A stretch of 53,257 nucleotides of DNA from Verrucomicrobiales bacterium (GCA_002715965.1 PBAL01000013.1:1-53257); one strand, 5' to 3'; positions 41,892 through 52,118 are shown, numbered from the stretch's first letter. Numbers and translations are program-made. The notes: a model not told the origin generated them from the letters alone.

Positions 41892-44728
41892 TCAAGGAAC
41901 AAGAATTCAGTGGAGACAAGGAGCAAGTGCGCGAGATGGCCAAGTGCCTCATCTCGATTCATCTCCGAATTGTTCATGATCTGGAAGAGGAATTCGTTCG
42001 CACGTTGCCCCTCGATGTAACCGGGCTGGCGGCTGAGGATTGCGTTGTAGAGGTGCTTGATCTGATCGATTTCTGCGCTCTGCTCGGCAGCTTCCCTGCC
42101 AATGACATCGGCCTGCTCGGTAAAGAATTCGTTGTTCAACAGGTAGAGCGCCTGGGTGGGAACGGTCGTCGTGGCGCGCGTGCCGCTGACGAGATCCGGA
42201 TTCGCTGCGTCAAAGAGCTCGAGTTCGGCCACGAGGTTGTTGCGAGCGATGGGCAGGTAGACCGTCCGAAGTGTTTCCTTGGAAAAGCTCATGGGCTTGT
42301 CCAGGTCCGTTCCATACTTCGTTGCGGTCGAAGTGCCCGGCTTGGATGCCAGGCGTCCGGAAAGGAACAGCACGCTGTCCCGGATCTCCTCGGCAGTGAG
42401 GCGTCGGCGATTCCGGCGGCTGAAATATTTATTTTCCGGATCTGCCTTTTCGACGGCAGCCGAGGCAATCGCGCTCTGCTGATAGGCGCGGCTGAGAACA
42501 ATCTTGCGAATGAGTTTCTTGAGTGAGCCTTTGTTCGCCCGGAAATCTGCTGCCAGGTGGTCGAGCAGATCGGGGTGGGTCGGAGGAGTGCCGAGCCTGC
42601 CGAAGTTGTCAACGGACTGAACGATTCCGCGGCCGAAAAGGTTGTGCCAGATGCGATTCACGATCACGCGATCCAGCAGCGCGTTGTCTCGGCTGGCCAT
42701 CCATTCCGCGAGTTGAAGCCGGCCGCTTTGACCTTCGGCAATCTTCGGCGCTCCGCTGGCGTGAACCACCTTCGGGAAGTTCCGGCGAACCTTCTTGCCC
42801 AGGCGGCTCACTTCACCGCGAACGCGGAGATGTATGTCTGCTGCATCAGTTGCATCACGTGGAACCATCGCGACATCCGCAGTCTTCAGCTCCTTGATCA
42901 GCTTGCTGAGTTCGGATTTCAACTGCTTTTCCGTCATGGTGAAGAGGGAATCCGATCTGCCCTTGGTTGCTTCCGCAATCGCGCGAGCTTCACGCTTGAT
43001 GTCCGTCACGGCCACGAACTGAACGGCATCGACGATCAGGAAGTCCTTCGTCCCTTTGCTTTCGATGATCAGGTTTGCCCGTCCGCCTTTCTCGAACTTG
43101 AACCGTCCGATCGGCTGAAAGAGATCGGCGATCGCGGGTTTTCTGGTCTGATCGAGCGTGACGTGTCGGATCTTGTCCCAGGCCTCGATGGTAATGGGTA
43201 TGTTGTTCGCGCGGCGTCGATCGGAGCTGTAAGCAACGCGAACTTCGTAGAGACCATTCTCCGGAAGACTCGCCCGAAACACCGCGCTGCTTTCCCCGGT
43301 ATCGGCGTCGTGAACGATGTATCCGTCTCCAAAGCGTTTCGGATTCAGCTTGGACTTTCTCCACTTGCCTCTGAGTTCCGCGTCGGCTTCGTCGTAGATC
43401 ACGCCGGCGAAAGGAAGCTCGTCCCTGGCCGCCTGGCCGCCTGCCTTCTTCTTGAATTGCCGTTCAACCGTCAGGCGCATGGCGAGTTCGAGCCGCTTTA
43501 CCTTGGCCGCGGTTTCTGAACGTTTCGGTTCGGCCACGGGCAATGCTTCCTCCACCCAACTGGCGACGTTCACACAACCGTTCCGCGTTCCGAGGACGAC
43601 CTGCGTTGAGCGAAAGATCCCGGCCATCGCGTAATAGTCCTCCTGCGAGATGGGATCGAACTTGTGATCGTGGCAGCGGGCACAACCCATCGTGAGGCCA
43701 AGGAATGCGCGGCCGACCGTATCGACCTGTTCGTCTGCAACGTCGAGCCGGAGCTTTTCCTTGTCGCGTTCGGTAAGCATTTTCGGCCCAAGAGCGAGGA
43801 AGGTGGAACCCACGAGCTGATCGTGTCGTTGCCGGTCGCTCTCCCATGGGAGAAGATCGCCCGCGATCTGGTGGCGGACGAAGTCGTAGTAGGAACGATC
43901 ACTGTTGAACGACTCAATGACGTAGTTGCGATAACGCCAGGCCTGGTAGTAGGTGAAGTTTCGATCGCCTCCGTTGGAATCCGAGTAACGCGCAACGTCG
44001 AGCCAATGACGGCCCCACTTTTCACCGAAGGCCTGCCGGGAAAGCAGATCGTCCACCACCGTGACAAATGCACTCTCCGATGGGGCCTTCTGAAAAGCTT
44101 CGATTTCATCGGGTGTGGGAGGGAGGCCGGTGACGTCGTAGTAGACACGTCGCAACAGTGTGTTCGGCGCAGCGTCGGCCACAGGTTCGAGTTTCTGGGA
44201 GTGGAGATCGGCGAGGATGAATTTGTCTATCGAACCGCGTGACCAATTGTCGTTGCGAATGACCGGAGGCGCCTGTTGTTGAAGCGGACGGTAGGCCCAT
44301 GATTTGCGGGCCTCCTCGTAGTTGATCTCGGTTTTACGAACTGCGCCGGCGAGTGCAGCGTCCCTCGGATCAGGTGCCCCCATTGCAACCCAGCGTCTCA
44401 GCGTCTGGATCTCCGCTTCCGGCAATCGTGCCTTGGGGGGCATCTGCAGATCTTCATCTCGATAGTCGATTGAATGGAGCAGCAGACTTCGGTCGATATC
44501 TTTTGGAAACAGGGCCGGCCCACTATCGCCTCCGAATTCCCAACCGGCCTTGCGATCGAGCCAAAGGCCGCCCTTGCGCTTGCCCGCCTGCTCGGAATGA
44601 CAGTCGTAGCAACGCGCGACAAGGATTGGGCGAACCTTGTTTTCAAAGAACTCCACACCCGTTTCCGCTCCGGCTTGAAGACAAGAGGGAAGCACGGCAA
44701 CCAGTAACAGTTGTGCTGTTCTCAACAT
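41888..44728 (-). CDS. Secreted PSCyt1-PSCyt2-PSD1 protein with inserted golvesin-like domain (cassette 1)
   Basis: Signal peptide [19 protein letters not shown], then a cytochrome-like domain with CYDCH (heme c motif), PSCyt2/DUF1549 ([40 protein letters not shown]) and C-terminal PSD1/DUF1553 ([40 protein letters not shown]). Between them, about 43010-43420, is a beta-sandwich like the golvesin-type domain of the FAD oxidoreductase at 27269 ([33 protein letters not shown]). The role of PSD1 proteins is unknown. ATG 44728 starts the signal peptide; 60 upstream codons in frame have no coding character. It is coupled to the DUF1501 gene by ATGA. Confidence 0.92.
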   Translation of the reverse strand: MLRTAQLLLVAVLPSCLQAGAETGVEFFENKVRPILVARCYDCHSEQAGKRKGGLWLDRKAGWEFGGDSGPALFPKDIDRSLLLHSIDYRDEDLQMPPKARLPEAEIQTLRRWVAMGAPDPRDAALAGAVRKTEINYEEARKSWAYRPLQQQAPPVIRNDNWSRGSIDKFILADLHSQKLEPVADAAPNTLLRRVYYDVTGLPPTPDEIEAFQKAPSESAFVTVVDDLLSRQAFGEKWGRHWLDVARYSDSNGGDRNFTYYQAWRYRNYVIESFNSDRSYYDFVRHQIAGDLLPWESDRQRHDQLVGSTFLALGPKMLTERDKEKLRLDVADEQVDTVGRAFLGLTMGCARCHDHKFDPISQEDYYAMAGIFRSTQVVLGTRNGCVNVASWVEEALPVAEPKRSETAAKVKRLELAMRLTVERQFKKKAGGQAARDELPFAGVIYDEADAELRGKWRKSKLNPKRFGDGYIVHDADTGESSAVFRASLPENGLYEVRVAYSSDRRRANNIPITIEAWDKIRHVTLDQTRKPAIADLFQPIGRFKFEKGGRANLIIESKGTKDFLIVDAVQFVAVTDIKREARAIAEATKGRSDSLFTMTEKQLKSELSKLIKELKTADVAMVPRDATDAADIHLRVRGEVSRLGKKVRRNFPKVVHASGAPKIAEGQSGRLQLAEWMASRDNALLDRVIVNRIWHNLFGRGIVQSVDNFGRLGTPPTHPDLLDHLAADFRANKGSLKKLIRKIVLSRAYQQSAIASAAVEKADPENKYFSRRNRRRLTAEEIRDSVLFLSGRLASKPGTSTATKYGTDLDKPMSFSKETLRTVYLPIARNNLVAELELFDAANPDLVSGTRATTTVPTQALYLLNNEFFTEQADVIGREAAEQSAEIDQIKHLYNAILSRQPGYIEGQRANEFLFQIMNNSEMNRDEALGHLAHLLLVSTEFLFLD

Positions 44729-44976
44729 GGGTTCGGCTCGGCCAATCAGACCGGGATACCAAGATATATACGGATTGTTCGAGGATGGATTCAAGGATGG
44801 AGGTTGTGCGGCGCGGGCAGTCGGCTCAGCACCAAAACATCCTGCCAAGACTCGAATCAGCCTGATCCCTTGCGACCTGTATAAATGAGAGCAGCCGGCG
44901 CCCAGCATGTGTTGAGGGGCGTTCGTTTCCAGGATGGAATTTGGGAACGCGCTGCGGAGGTTGAATTTAAGGAGGC

Positions 44977-46344
44977 TTACGCCAACACCTCTTGAGCCAC
45001 GTGTCCGTGCACATCGGTCAGGCGATAGTCGCGGCCGGCGTGGCGGAAGGTGAGGCGTTCATGGTCGATGCCCATGAGGTGAAGGAGCGTGGCGTGGTAA
45101 TCGTGGTGATGCATGCGCTTCTCCACGGCTTTGAATCCGAAGTCGTCCGTGTTGCCGTAAGCGTAGCCGCCCCGCGTTCCACCGCCGGCCATCCAATACA
45201 TGAAGCCATGCGGGTTGTGGTCGCGCCCATTGCCGTTTTCGCTGACCGGAGTACGGCCGAACTCTCCGCCCCAGATGACCAGGGTATCGTCCAGCATGCC
45301 ACGTTGCTTGAGATCGCTGAGGAGCGCGTGGACGGGTTGATCAATGGCCAGCGCGAGTTTGCGCGTGCTGGGATCGTGATTTCGGTGCGTGTCCCAAGGC
45401 TGGCTGTTGCCATAGTAGACTTGGGTGAAGCGAACACCCCGTTCGGCGAGGCGACGTGCCAGGAGGCAGCCATTGGCGAAGTGGCCCTTGCCGTAGGCGT
45501 TGCGGACGGTTTCGGGTTCGCGATTAATGTCGAAGGCGTCGGTCGCAGCGAACTGCATGCGATACGCGGTTTCCATCGCAGCAATGCGTCCTTCGAGCGC
45601 CTGGTCTGCTCCCCCGCGCGCCGCGAGGTGCTCGGCGTTCAATGACTGCAGCAGGTCCAGTTGCTTGCGTTGCTGTTTCGCCTCAAGCACGCCATTGTGC
45701 AGCCAGGGAATCATCTGCTTCGGGTCGAGCTTGGAATGATTGATGTAAGTGCCGGCGTGTTTGCTGGGGAGGAACGCGCTGTTCCAGAGGATCGAAAAAC
45801 GCACTGGTTTGCCGGGACAGAGGACGATGTAGCCGGGCAGGTTTTCGTTTTCGCTGCCCAGTCCATAGGACATCCATGCGCCCATGGAAGGCACCTTGGG
45901 CGTCATGGTGCCGTTGTTCATGAGCAACAGGGCCGGCCCGTGGTTGGGATTGTCGGTGTAAAGGGAACGCATGACGCAGATGTCATCGGCGTGGCGCGAG
46001 GTCAATGGAAGCGCATCGCTGATTTCAAGTCCGCTCTGTCCGTGGCGGTCGTAATTGAAAGGCACGCTCAGCAGGCCACCGGTCGGGCGTTCGGTGCGGA
46101 GGTTCACGCCTTCGGGCCGTTGTCCGGCGTATTTCTGTAGCGCCGGTTTTGGGTCCATGAAGTCGGGTCCGAAAGGTCCGCCATTCATGAAGAGATGAAT
46201 CACGCGTTTGGCCCGCGCGGGAAAATGAGCGCCGATGGTCGCACCTGGAGCTGCGCCAAGGGTGCCGGCCAGGCCGATGGAACCCATGCCTGCACCGAGG
46301 GTCTTGAGTGCGTCGCGTCGATTGATGGGGAGTGGTTCGTGCAT
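44977..46344 (-). CDS. Tat-exported DUF1501 protein (cassette 2)
   Basis: This paralogue of the cassette 1 protein has a Tat-like leader (NRRDALKTLGAGMGSIGLAG) and the same blocks: [77 protein letters not shown] and [20 protein letters not shown]. The two share the C-terminal pattern RLTDVxGHVxxxxxA. ATG 46344 (MHEPLPINRR) is two bases after the PSD1 stop, supporting the start; the frame extends 20 further codons upstream into the PSD1 gene. Function is not established beyond the DUF1501 family. Confidence 0.92.
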   Translation of the reverse strand: MHEPLPINRRDALKTLGAGMGSIGLAGTLGAAPGATIGAHFPARAKRVIHLFMNGGPFGPDFMDPKPALQKYAGQRPEGVNLRTERPTGGLLSVPFNYDRHGQSGLEISDALPLTSRHADDICVMRSLYTDNPNHGPALLLMNNGTMTPKVPSMGAWMSYGLGSENENLPGYIVLCPGKPVRFSILWNSAFLPSKHAGTYINHSKLDPKQMIPWLHNGVLEAKQQRKQLDLLQSLNAEHLAARGGADQALEGRIAAMETAYRMQFAATDAFDINREPETVRNAYGKGHFANGCLLARRLAERGVRFTQVYYGNSQPWDTHRNHDPSTRKLALAIDQPVHALLSDLKQRGMLDDTLVIWGGEFGRTPVSENGNGRDHNPHGFMYWMAGGGTRGGYAYGNTDDFGFKAVEKRMHHHDYHATLLHLMGIDHERLTFRHAGRDYRLTDVHGHVAQEVLA

Positions 46345-46346
46345 GC

Positions 46347-48311
46347 TTAGTCCACAAAAAGAAACTCGTTGCCACCGAGAAGCGCCTGGGCGTAGTGCGT
46401 CCATTGCGCGGGATTCTTGTCCGATTCGGCGAGGTATGCGCTGGCGATCTGTTGTTCCTTCGCCGTCGGGGCGCGTTGATAGAGGAGTTCGTAGGCGTAT
46501 TGAATTCGTTCCGGTTCAGGCTGTTCGAGGATGCGTTTCGCCAATGCTTCGGCCTGCCGTCGGATGAAGGGGCTGTTCAGCGTGAACAACTGCTGCAGGG
46601 CGGTGGTTGTCACGTTTCGGGTCGCGGCGTGTGCGGTGGGGTCGGGGAAGTCATGCGTGGTCAGCATCTTGTCGAGGTCGCGACGGTTGATCTTGCCGTA
46701 GAGCGTACGTCGAAAATTGTTGGTTGCCTTGAGGTCCCCGGATGTTCCACCGACCGTCAGGTCGAGTTTGCCGGCTACCTGCAGGATGGCATCCCGCCAG
46801 GCTTCAATGTCCAGCCGCTGACGCGGCATGCGGGCAAGCAGGCGATTGTCCGGATCGAGTTCCGTGGCTTGCGGATTGGATGACGATTGCTGCCAGGTCC
46901 TGGAGAGCATGATTTCTCGATGCAGCCATTTGATGGACCAGCCGTTCTCAACGAATCGCGCGGTCAGGTCGTCGAGTAGCTTGGGATGGCTTGGCTTGTC
47001 GCCCAAACTGCCGAACTCAGACGGCGTGGTGACCAATCCCTTGCCAAAGTGATGTTGCCAGACGCGATTCACGATGACGCGAGCCGCGAGGGGCTTGGCG
47101 GTATCGGTGATCGCGTGCGCAAGTTCGAGGCGGCCACTGCCGTTCTTGAATCCGCTTCCGACATCGGGTGAATCGGCAAAGGCAGAGAGGAATCGGCGCG
47201 GAACGGTTTCACCGGTGACGTTGGGATTGCCCCGCTTGTGAACCGGCAGGTTGCGTGCCTTGCCCATGCGATAGTCAAGCATCGTGCCGTGCCCCTTGGT
47301 CTTGGGCAGCACGAAGAGCGCGGCGTCGGCAATGCCGTTCACCGTAGCCATGTTGTAATGCGGAGTTGCCTTCATGATCGCGGCGATCTTCGCATTGAGC
47401 TTCGCTTCCTGTTCTTTCAGATCCTTGGGTTTCTTTTTCTTTAAGGCCTTGATCTGCTCCTTGATCTTGGCGACCTCTTCGCGCGCTTTTTTGACCGGAA
47501 CCCAGAGTTCTTCGGCCATCGTCGGACGATCCGCGATGCGCACGCTCGCGAAGACGCCGGCAATCGCATAGTAATCCTGATTCGTGATCGGATCGCTCTT
47601 GTGATCGTGACAGCGGGCACACGCGAGCGTCAGTCCCAGGAAGGTCCGACCGAACGCATCGACGCGTTCCTCCCATTCATCGGCCACCGTGCCCTTGATG
47701 ATTTCTGGTGGGAGTTGGAGTTCCTTCCAATACGTGGGACTGAGACCCAGGAAACCCAGCGCGGCATTCTGCTTGGGATCGACTTTCGGGAGGAGATCAT
47801 TTGCCAGTTGCCGGTGCACGAACTCCGAGTAGGGCATGTCGCGATTGAAGGCGTCCACCACCCAGTCGCGATAGAGCCAGGCCGAGGCGGTCGAATCCAG
47901 CCAGCTGGCCGTCGTGTCCGTGTAACGGGCAAGATCCAGCCAATGGCGTCCCCAACGTTCGCCGTAGTGTTTGGATTTCAGGAGTTCATCAATCCTCAGT
48001 TCAAAGGCGTTTGGCCGTTGGTCGGCCTCAAACGCTCGAACTGCCTGGGGTGTGGGAGAAAGTCCGATGAGGTCAAAGTAAGCACGGCGCAACAACTCGC
48101 GTCGATTGGCAGCGGAGGCGGGCTTGAGCTTGGCTGATTTCAATTTACCCAGAACGAAGCGATCGATTCTGCCGGGTGTGTTTACTTTTGGCGGCTCCAC
48201 TTTCCGCAAGGAACGGAACGACCACGGGCGTTTTCCTTCGCTGGATTCATCGGCAATGCTTCCGCAGTGGAGGAACGCAATTAGTATTGTCAGGCCCAAA
48301 CGCATGAACAT
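46347..48311 (-). CDS. PSCyt2-PSD1 protein without cytochrome domain (cassette 2)
   Basis: The protein has a short signal sequence (LGLTILIAFLHCGSIA) and then starts directly with PSCyt2/DUF1549 (PGRIDRFVLGKL; RRAYFDLIGLSPTPQAVRAF; GERWGRHWLDLARYTDTTAS), followed by a Lys/Glu-rich probable coiled coil (AREEVAKIKEQIKALKKKK) and PSD1/DUF1553 (KPLAARVIVNRVWQHHFGKG, ATRNVTTTALQQLFTLNSPF). No CxxCH is present at its N-terminus, unlike the other two copies. ATG 48311 is chosen because a GGAGG lies just upstream. It is the first gene of the pair and directly precedes its DUF1501 partner. Confidence 0.9.
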   Translation of the reverse strand: MFMRLGLTILIAFLHCGSIADESSEGKRPWSFRSLRKVEPPKVNTPGRIDRFVLGKLKSAKLKPASAANRRELLRRAYFDLIGLSPTPQAVRAFEADQRPNAFELRIDELLKSKHYGERWGRHWLDLARYTDTTASWLDSTASAWLYRDWVVDAFNRDMPYSEFVHRQLANDLLPKVDPKQNAALGFLGLSPTYWKELQLPPEIIKGTVADEWEERVDAFGRTFLGLTLACARCHDHKSDPITNQDYYAIAGVFASVRIADRPTMAEELWVPVKKAREEVAKIKEQIKALKKKKPKDLKEQEAKLNAKIAAIMKATPHYNMATVNGIADAALFVLPKTKGHGTMLDYRMGKARNLPVHKRGNPNVTGETVPRRFLSAFADSPDVGSGFKNGSGRLELAHAITDTAKPLAARVIVNRVWQHHFGKGLVTTPSEFGSLGDKPSHPKLLDDLTARFVENGWSIKWLHREIMLSRTWQQSSSNPQATELDPDNRLLARMPRQRLDIEAWRDAILQVAGKLDLTVGGTSGDLKATNNFRRTLYGKINRRDLDKMLTTHDFPDPTAHAATRNVTTTALQQLFTLNSPFIRRQAEALAKRILEQPEPERIQYAYELLYQRAPTAKEQQIASAYLAESDKNPAQWTHYAQALLGGNEFLFVD

Positions 48312-48392
48312 CTGTCCTCCCATTCAACACGAAATTGCGTGTGTGTCGATGACGATTGGTTGTTCGAGTGACGACTGAATTTAAAAGGAACC

Positions 48393-48418
48393 GTAAAGTG
48401 GTCTCCTGACCGCTTCAC
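48393..48418. repeat. Hairpin in the 48324-48565 gap
   Basis: Arms 48393-48403 and 48408-48418 pair in 9 of 11 positions with one GT wobble, around the loop TCCT; the centre reads GTGGTCTCCTGACCGC. It resembles known short intergenic repeats of related genomes but occurs once here. Nothing else is recognised in this gap apart from the probable promoters of the divergent genes. Confidence 0.35.
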
Positions 48419-48565
48419 CTGCCGGATCGACGTCTCCATGAGTTCCGGGAGACCCGCCCACCACGAGAAGCGCGTGCGTATCGAGCCTGCTTAACAAGTC
48501 ATCCTCCAATCACTTTCAACTCACGGCTTGCGTCGTGTAGTCAAAACTCCGTTAATTCGCGCCCT

Positions 48566-48961
48566 ATGAAATTCCTCATTTTGATTGCGGCCGTCGTTGC
48601 CATTTCACTTCTGGGTGTCACTTCCTCAACTGCCGCTGATGCAAAGAAGAAGAAAGCAGGCAAGCTGCGCCACGTGGTGTGCTTCAAATACAAGGAAGGT
48701 ACGACGAAGAAAAAGATCGCTGAGATAGGCCGCGAATTCCGCGCACTGAAAAACAAGATTCCCGGCATCACCAGTTTCGAGATGGGGGAGAACAACAGTC
48801 CAGAGGGCCTGAACAAGGGAATCACGCATTGCTATCTTGTGACCTTTGAAAGCGAAGAAGCCCGCGAGGCCTATCTTCCGCATCCCGCGCACAAGGCCTT
48901 CGTCGCGCTGCTCAAGCCGCACTTGGAGGATGTGTTCGTGATTGACTACTGGGCGAAGTAA
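48566..48961 (+). CDS. Secreted Dabb (stress-responsive alpha/beta barrel) protein
   Basis: The 131-residue protein has a clear signal peptide (MKFLILIAAVVAISLLGVTSSTAA) and a Lys-rich stretch. A single Dabb domain follows: KLRHVVCFKYKEGTTKKKIA, FRALKNKIPGITSFEMGEN, HCYLVTFESEEAREAYLPHP and FVALLKPHLEDVFVIDYW. Dabb proteins form dimeric alpha/beta barrels; some are enzymes, many have no known function. An extracytoplasmic Dabb protein is common in this lineage. It is divergent from the PSD1 cassette and precedes tadA. Confidence 0.9.
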   Translation: MKFLILIAAVVAISLLGVTSSTAADAKKKKAGKLRHVVCFKYKEGTTKKKIAEIGREFRALKNKIPGITSFEMGENNSPEGLNKGITHCYLVTFESEEAREAYLPHPAHKAFVALLKPHLEDVFVIDYWAK

Positions 48962-48964
48962 TCT

Positions 48965-48980
48965 GGTTGAAGGGTTAAAC
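48965..48980 (+). repeat. Short intergenic motif GGTTGAAGGGTTAAAC
   Basis: This copy of the motif lies in the Dabb-tadA gap, beginning four bases after the Dabb stop. See also 12385-12397 and 23454-23514. Confidence 0.35.
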
Positions 48981-49021
48981 AGGTTTAAGGGGCCGATTTC
49001 CGCGCGCCCCTTCCCCCCACC

Positions 49022-49543
49022 ATGAACGACGAACCCATCATAGATCTGCAGAGTGATCTCTACTTCATGGGGGAGGCCATGCGTCAGGCTGCGCGTGCTT
49101 ATGAAGCGCGGGAGGTTCCAGTGGGAGCGGTGGTAGTGCATCAGGGGCGGATTATTTCGCGGGCGTATAACCAGGTCGAACTGCTGAACGACGCAACCGC
49201 GCATGCCGAAATGCTCGCGATCACCGCGGCTGAGGAGGCACGCGGCAACTGGCGACTGAGCGACTGTGAGTTGTTCGTCACCAAGGAACCTTGTCCCATG
49301 TGCGCAGGCGCGGTGGTTCACGTCCGCTTCAAGCGCGTGATCTTCGGCGCACATGATCCGAAGGGTGGAGCAGCGGGCGGAGCGATGAATCTCCTGCAGT
49401 TTCCCGGTTTGAATCACCAGTGCGACATTACCGGCGGGGTGTTGGAAGAACCTTCACGTAATCTGCTACGCGCCTTCTTCGCCGAACAACGCGCGGCCAG
49501 AAAAGCCGAGTCCACCTGCGACGGTGCACCGGAGTTCAATTGA
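49022..49543 (+). CDS. tadA: tRNA-specific adenosine deaminase
   Basis: TadA converts A34 to inosine in tRNA-Arg(ACG). The 173-residue protein has the deaminase motifs HAE (H61-A-E63) and PCPMC (C91, C94), which bind the catalytic zinc, preceded by EVPVGAVVV and followed by HVRFKRVIFGAHDPKGGAAG. The family's C-terminal region LRAFFAEQRAARK is present. The stop overlaps the next ATG as TGATG, so the lipase-like gene is coupled to it. Confidence 0.94.
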   Translation: MNDEPIIDLQSDLYFMGEAMRQAARAYEAREVPVGAVVVHQGRIISRAYNQVELLNDATAHAEMLAITAAEEARGNWRLSDCELFVTKEPCPMCAGAVVHVRFKRVIFGAHDPKGGAAGGAMNLLQFPGLNHQCDITGGVLEEPSRNLLRAFFAEQRAARKAESTCDGAPEFN

Positions 49544-50433
49544 TGTCCGGCTCCGAGCTCAGCAAACCGCATCCGATCGTCCTTGCCTGTGGCATCGCGC
49601 GATTTGATGCAATCCGGGAACGGTTTGCGGAATGGCTGCGCCTGCTGAACATCGAGCTTCCCGACTCGGGTCATTCCTTCAAGGGCATCAAATCTCATCT
49701 CACCGAAAATGGATTCGAAGTGCATCACACCTTGGTGAGTTTTGCGGCTGACCTGGAAACTCGCGCCACCGAACTGGGAGATCAGATCACCGGCATCCTG
49801 GACGCGAACGCAGCCACAAAGGTTCACATCATCGCGCATAGCATGGGTGGGCTGGATGCACGAACGCTGATCGTACGCGAACCGGATTGGGCCGAGCGCA
49901 TCGCGTCGCTCACCACGATTGGAACTCCGCATTGGGGAACACCGGTCGCGGATCGACTTCTCGAGAAAGGCCTTGGCGAGTGGATTGAATCCTTGGAGAC
50001 GGTTATTGATATCAGCGGTTCGCGCGATTTGGGGACGGAAGCGCGCCGGGAATTCAATGCCGCGCATGAAGCTGCCGAGGCGGATAACCAGGTGATCTAC
50101 CAGGCCGTGTGGAGCAAAACGAAGGAAGTCTTTCGGCCGCTGCGCAAGGCAGCCGAGCTCATGCCCGATTGTGACAACGACGGCCTGGTTCCCTCAAGCT
50201 CCCAGCGCTGGACCGAAGAACTCATCAGCAGCACAAAGTCCAAACGTATAGTGCAGATTGAATTTCCTTTTCCTGCAGACCACCTGAATCAGCTTGGTTG
50301 GTGGGGGCCATCGGAATTGAAATCTCCTTTGCAGAACATTGCAGCCATCGCGGAATGGAAGAGGCGTTTTCGAGAAACCGAATCGCGGGTGCGGGAGTTT
50401 TACCTCAAAATCGCCAGGGACCTGCCAGGTTGA
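49543..50433 (+). CDS. Alpha/beta hydrolase, triacylglycerol-lipase-like
   Basis: The 296-residue protein has the Pseudomonas/Burkholderia lipase-like pattern: PIVLACGIARFDAI at the N-terminus, a nucleophile elbow AHSMGGLDART (catalytic Ser near residue 100), TTIGTPHWGTPVAD, an Asp in DCDNDGLVPSSSQRW, and a final His in FPADHLNQLG. No signal peptide is visible, so it is probably cytoplasmic or secreted by another route. ATG 49543 overlaps the tadA stop; a TTG one codon earlier is less likely. Substrate unknown. Confidence 0.85.
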   Translation: MSGSELSKPHPIVLACGIARFDAIRERFAEWLRLLNIELPDSGHSFKGIKSHLTENGFEVHHTLVSFAADLETRATELGDQITGILDANAATKVHIIAHSMGGLDARTLIVREPDWAERIASLTTIGTPHWGTPVADRLLEKGLGEWIESLETVIDISGSRDLGTEARREFNAAHEAAEADNQVIYQAVWSKTKEVFRPLRKAAELMPDCDNDGLVPSSSQRWTEELISSTKSKRIVQIEFPFPADHLNQLGWWGPSELKSPLQNIAAIAEWKRRFRETESRVREFYLKIARDLPG

Positions 50434-50501
50434 AGGAATCCGGAAAGACTTGAATGTCAGGCATACCCCGACTAGATTGGTGGCAGTAAACGGATTTCGT
50501 T

Positions 50502-50735
50502 ATGGCTGAACTCGATAATCGATACGAAGACAACAAACCGGGCACGTACTACGTCGATGATCAATGCATTGACTGTGACCTCTGTCGGGAGACGGCGCCT
50601 GACAATTTTACACGCAACGAAGACGGCGGATATTCCTTCGTCTACAAGCAGCCCGATGGCGATGACCAAAAAACCCTATGCGTGGAAGCCATGGAAGGTT
50701 GCCCCGTTGAGGCCATCGGCGACGACGGTGCGTGA
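50502..50735 (+). CDS. [4Fe-4S] ferredoxin
   Basis: This 77-residue acidic protein has a single cluster motif, CIDCDLCRETAP (C22, C25, C28), with the distant ligand C67 in EGCPVEAIG; C60 is an extra Cys. Acidity and size match bacterial ferredoxins, which serve as low-potential electron carriers. The partner is not evident. It is a stand-alone unit: a strong intrinsic terminator follows 15 bases after the stop. Confidence 0.93.
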   Translation: MAELDNRYEDNKPGTYYVDDQCIDCDLCRETAPDNFTRNEDGGYSFVYKQPDGDDQKTLCVEAMEGCPVEAIGDDGA

Positions 50736-50750
50736 TCTGACGCTTTCCGA

Positions 50751-50785
50751 AGCCCGCTGGAGCAATCTGGCGGGCTCTTTTTTTT
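50751..50785 (+). terminator. Intrinsic terminator after the ferredoxin gene
   Basis: A perfect 7-bp stem AGCCCGC/GCGGGCT (50751-50757 and 50770-50776) with a 12-base loop is followed by a C and eight Ts (50778-50785). Confidence 0.92.
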
Positions 50786-50864
50786 GCAATTGCAGATTTG
50801 TGACGATTCGTAAATCCGCTCCGAAAGCATTGTGAACCTCGCGGATTACTGATTCCATCCCCCG

Positions 50865-52118
50865 ATGAAAAGAGTCCTTCTGACGATCCTGTTTCTCTGC
50901 TCAATCTCCATCAACGCGACTGAGAGCCGTTGGTGGAAGGGTAATCTGCACACGCATTCCTTCTGGAGCGACGGTGATGATTTTCCGGAAATGATCACCG
51001 GTTGGTACAAGGACAATGGATACCAGTTTCTGGCCATCACCGATCACAACATCAGTCACGACACCGAGAAGTGGATGGTGGTGGAGGAGAAGCGCAATCG
51101 TGACATCGCCTATGAGAAGTATCTGAAGCGCTGGGGGGCGGATTGGGTGGAATCCAAGACCGAGGGAGGAGGGAAGACGAGCGTCCGGCTGAAGAAACTT
51201 TCCGAGTATCGCCCGAAGTTTGAACGGCCCGGCAAGTTTCTGCTCATCCAGGCGGAAGAGATCACTTCGCGTTATCTGACGTCGCCGATTCACCTCAACG
51301 CTTCCAACCTGCGATACAGGATCGCACCACAGACCGGGGACAACGTGGTGGATACGTTGCAGAAGAACATCGATGCCGTGCTCGCCCAGGAAAAGGAAAC
51401 CGGCCAGCCAATGCTTCCCCACATCAATCATCCGAATTTCGGTTGGGCAATCACGGCCGAGGAATTGATGCAGGTTCGCGGCGAGCAATTCTTTGAGGTC
51501 TACAACGGCCATCCGTATGTTCGAAATCGTGGCGACAAGACACATGCCGGCCTCGAACGCGTCTGGGATATCGTCAACACGCGTCGGCTGACCGAATTGA
51601 AGCTTCCCCTGATGTATGGGCTTGCGACGGATGATTCTCATGCCTACCACAAGACCGGCTCCAAGCTCAGCAACACCGGCCGTGGCTGGGTGATGGTTCG
51701 TGCATCCGATCTGACGCCGGCGTCATTGATCAACGCCATGAAACGTGGAGATTTCTATTCCACCACCGGCGTGGAACTCGCTTCTCTTGAACAGAACGCA
51801 AAACAGATCTCACTGGTGGTGAAGGCCCGGGCCGGCGTGAATTATACGATTCAGTTCATTGGCACGCGCAAGGGATTTGACAGCTATCACACTCCGATTC
51901 GAAATGCGGCCGGCGAAAAACTCAGGCTAACGCATCGTTACTCTGACGACGTCGGCGCAGTCCTGAAAGAGGTTCTCGGCCCGAAGGCGAGCTACAAGTT
52001 CAAGGGCGACGAACTCTACGTTCGAGCGAAGGTGGTCTCATCGGTTCGCCAGAAAAACCCGATCGTTGAGGGCGACTGGGAAGTGGCTTGGACACAGCCA
52101 ATCAGGCCGGGGAAATAA
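50865..52118 (+). CDS. Secreted PHP-domain metal-dependent phosphoesterase-like protein
   Basis: Signal peptide MKRVLLTILFLCSISINA, then a PHP (polymerase and histidinol phosphatase) domain: KGNLHTHSFWSDGDDFPEMI (H29, H31, D36 metal ligands), FLAITDHNISHD, LIQAEEIT, MLPHINHPNF and LATDDSHAY. A C-terminal beta-rich part (GVELASLEQNAKQISLVVKA) follows. Metal ligands are intact, so hydrolytic activity on a phosphoester is plausible; the substrate is unknown, and an extracytoplasmic location is unusual for classical PHP enzymes but common in this lineage. It starts 80 bases after the ferredoxin terminator. Confidence 0.88.
   Translation: MKRVLLTILFLCSISINATESRWWKGNLHTHSFWSDGDDFPEMITGWYKDNGYQFLAITDHNISHDTEKWMVVEEKRNRDIAYEKYLKRWGADWVESKTEGGGKTSVRLKKLSEYRPKFERPGKFLLIQAEEITSRYLTSPIHLNASNLRYRIAPQTGDNVVDTLQKNIDAVLAQEKETGQPMLPHINHPNFGWAITAEELMQVRGEQFFEVYNGHPYVRNRGDKTHAGLERVWDIVNTRRLTELKLPLMYGLATDDSHAYHKTGSKLSNTGRGWVMVRASDLTPASLINAMKRGDFYSTTGVELASLEQNAKQISLVVKARAGVNYTIQFIGTRKGFDSYHTPIRNAAGEKLRLTHRYSDDVGAVLKEVLGPKASYKFKGDELYVRAKVVSSVRQKNPIVEGDWEVAWTQPIRPGK

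Noticed and set aside
42557..43519. 320-codon plus-strand frame inside the PSD1 gene
   Set aside because: Antisense to conserved PSD1 and golvesin-like sequence; no domain of its own.
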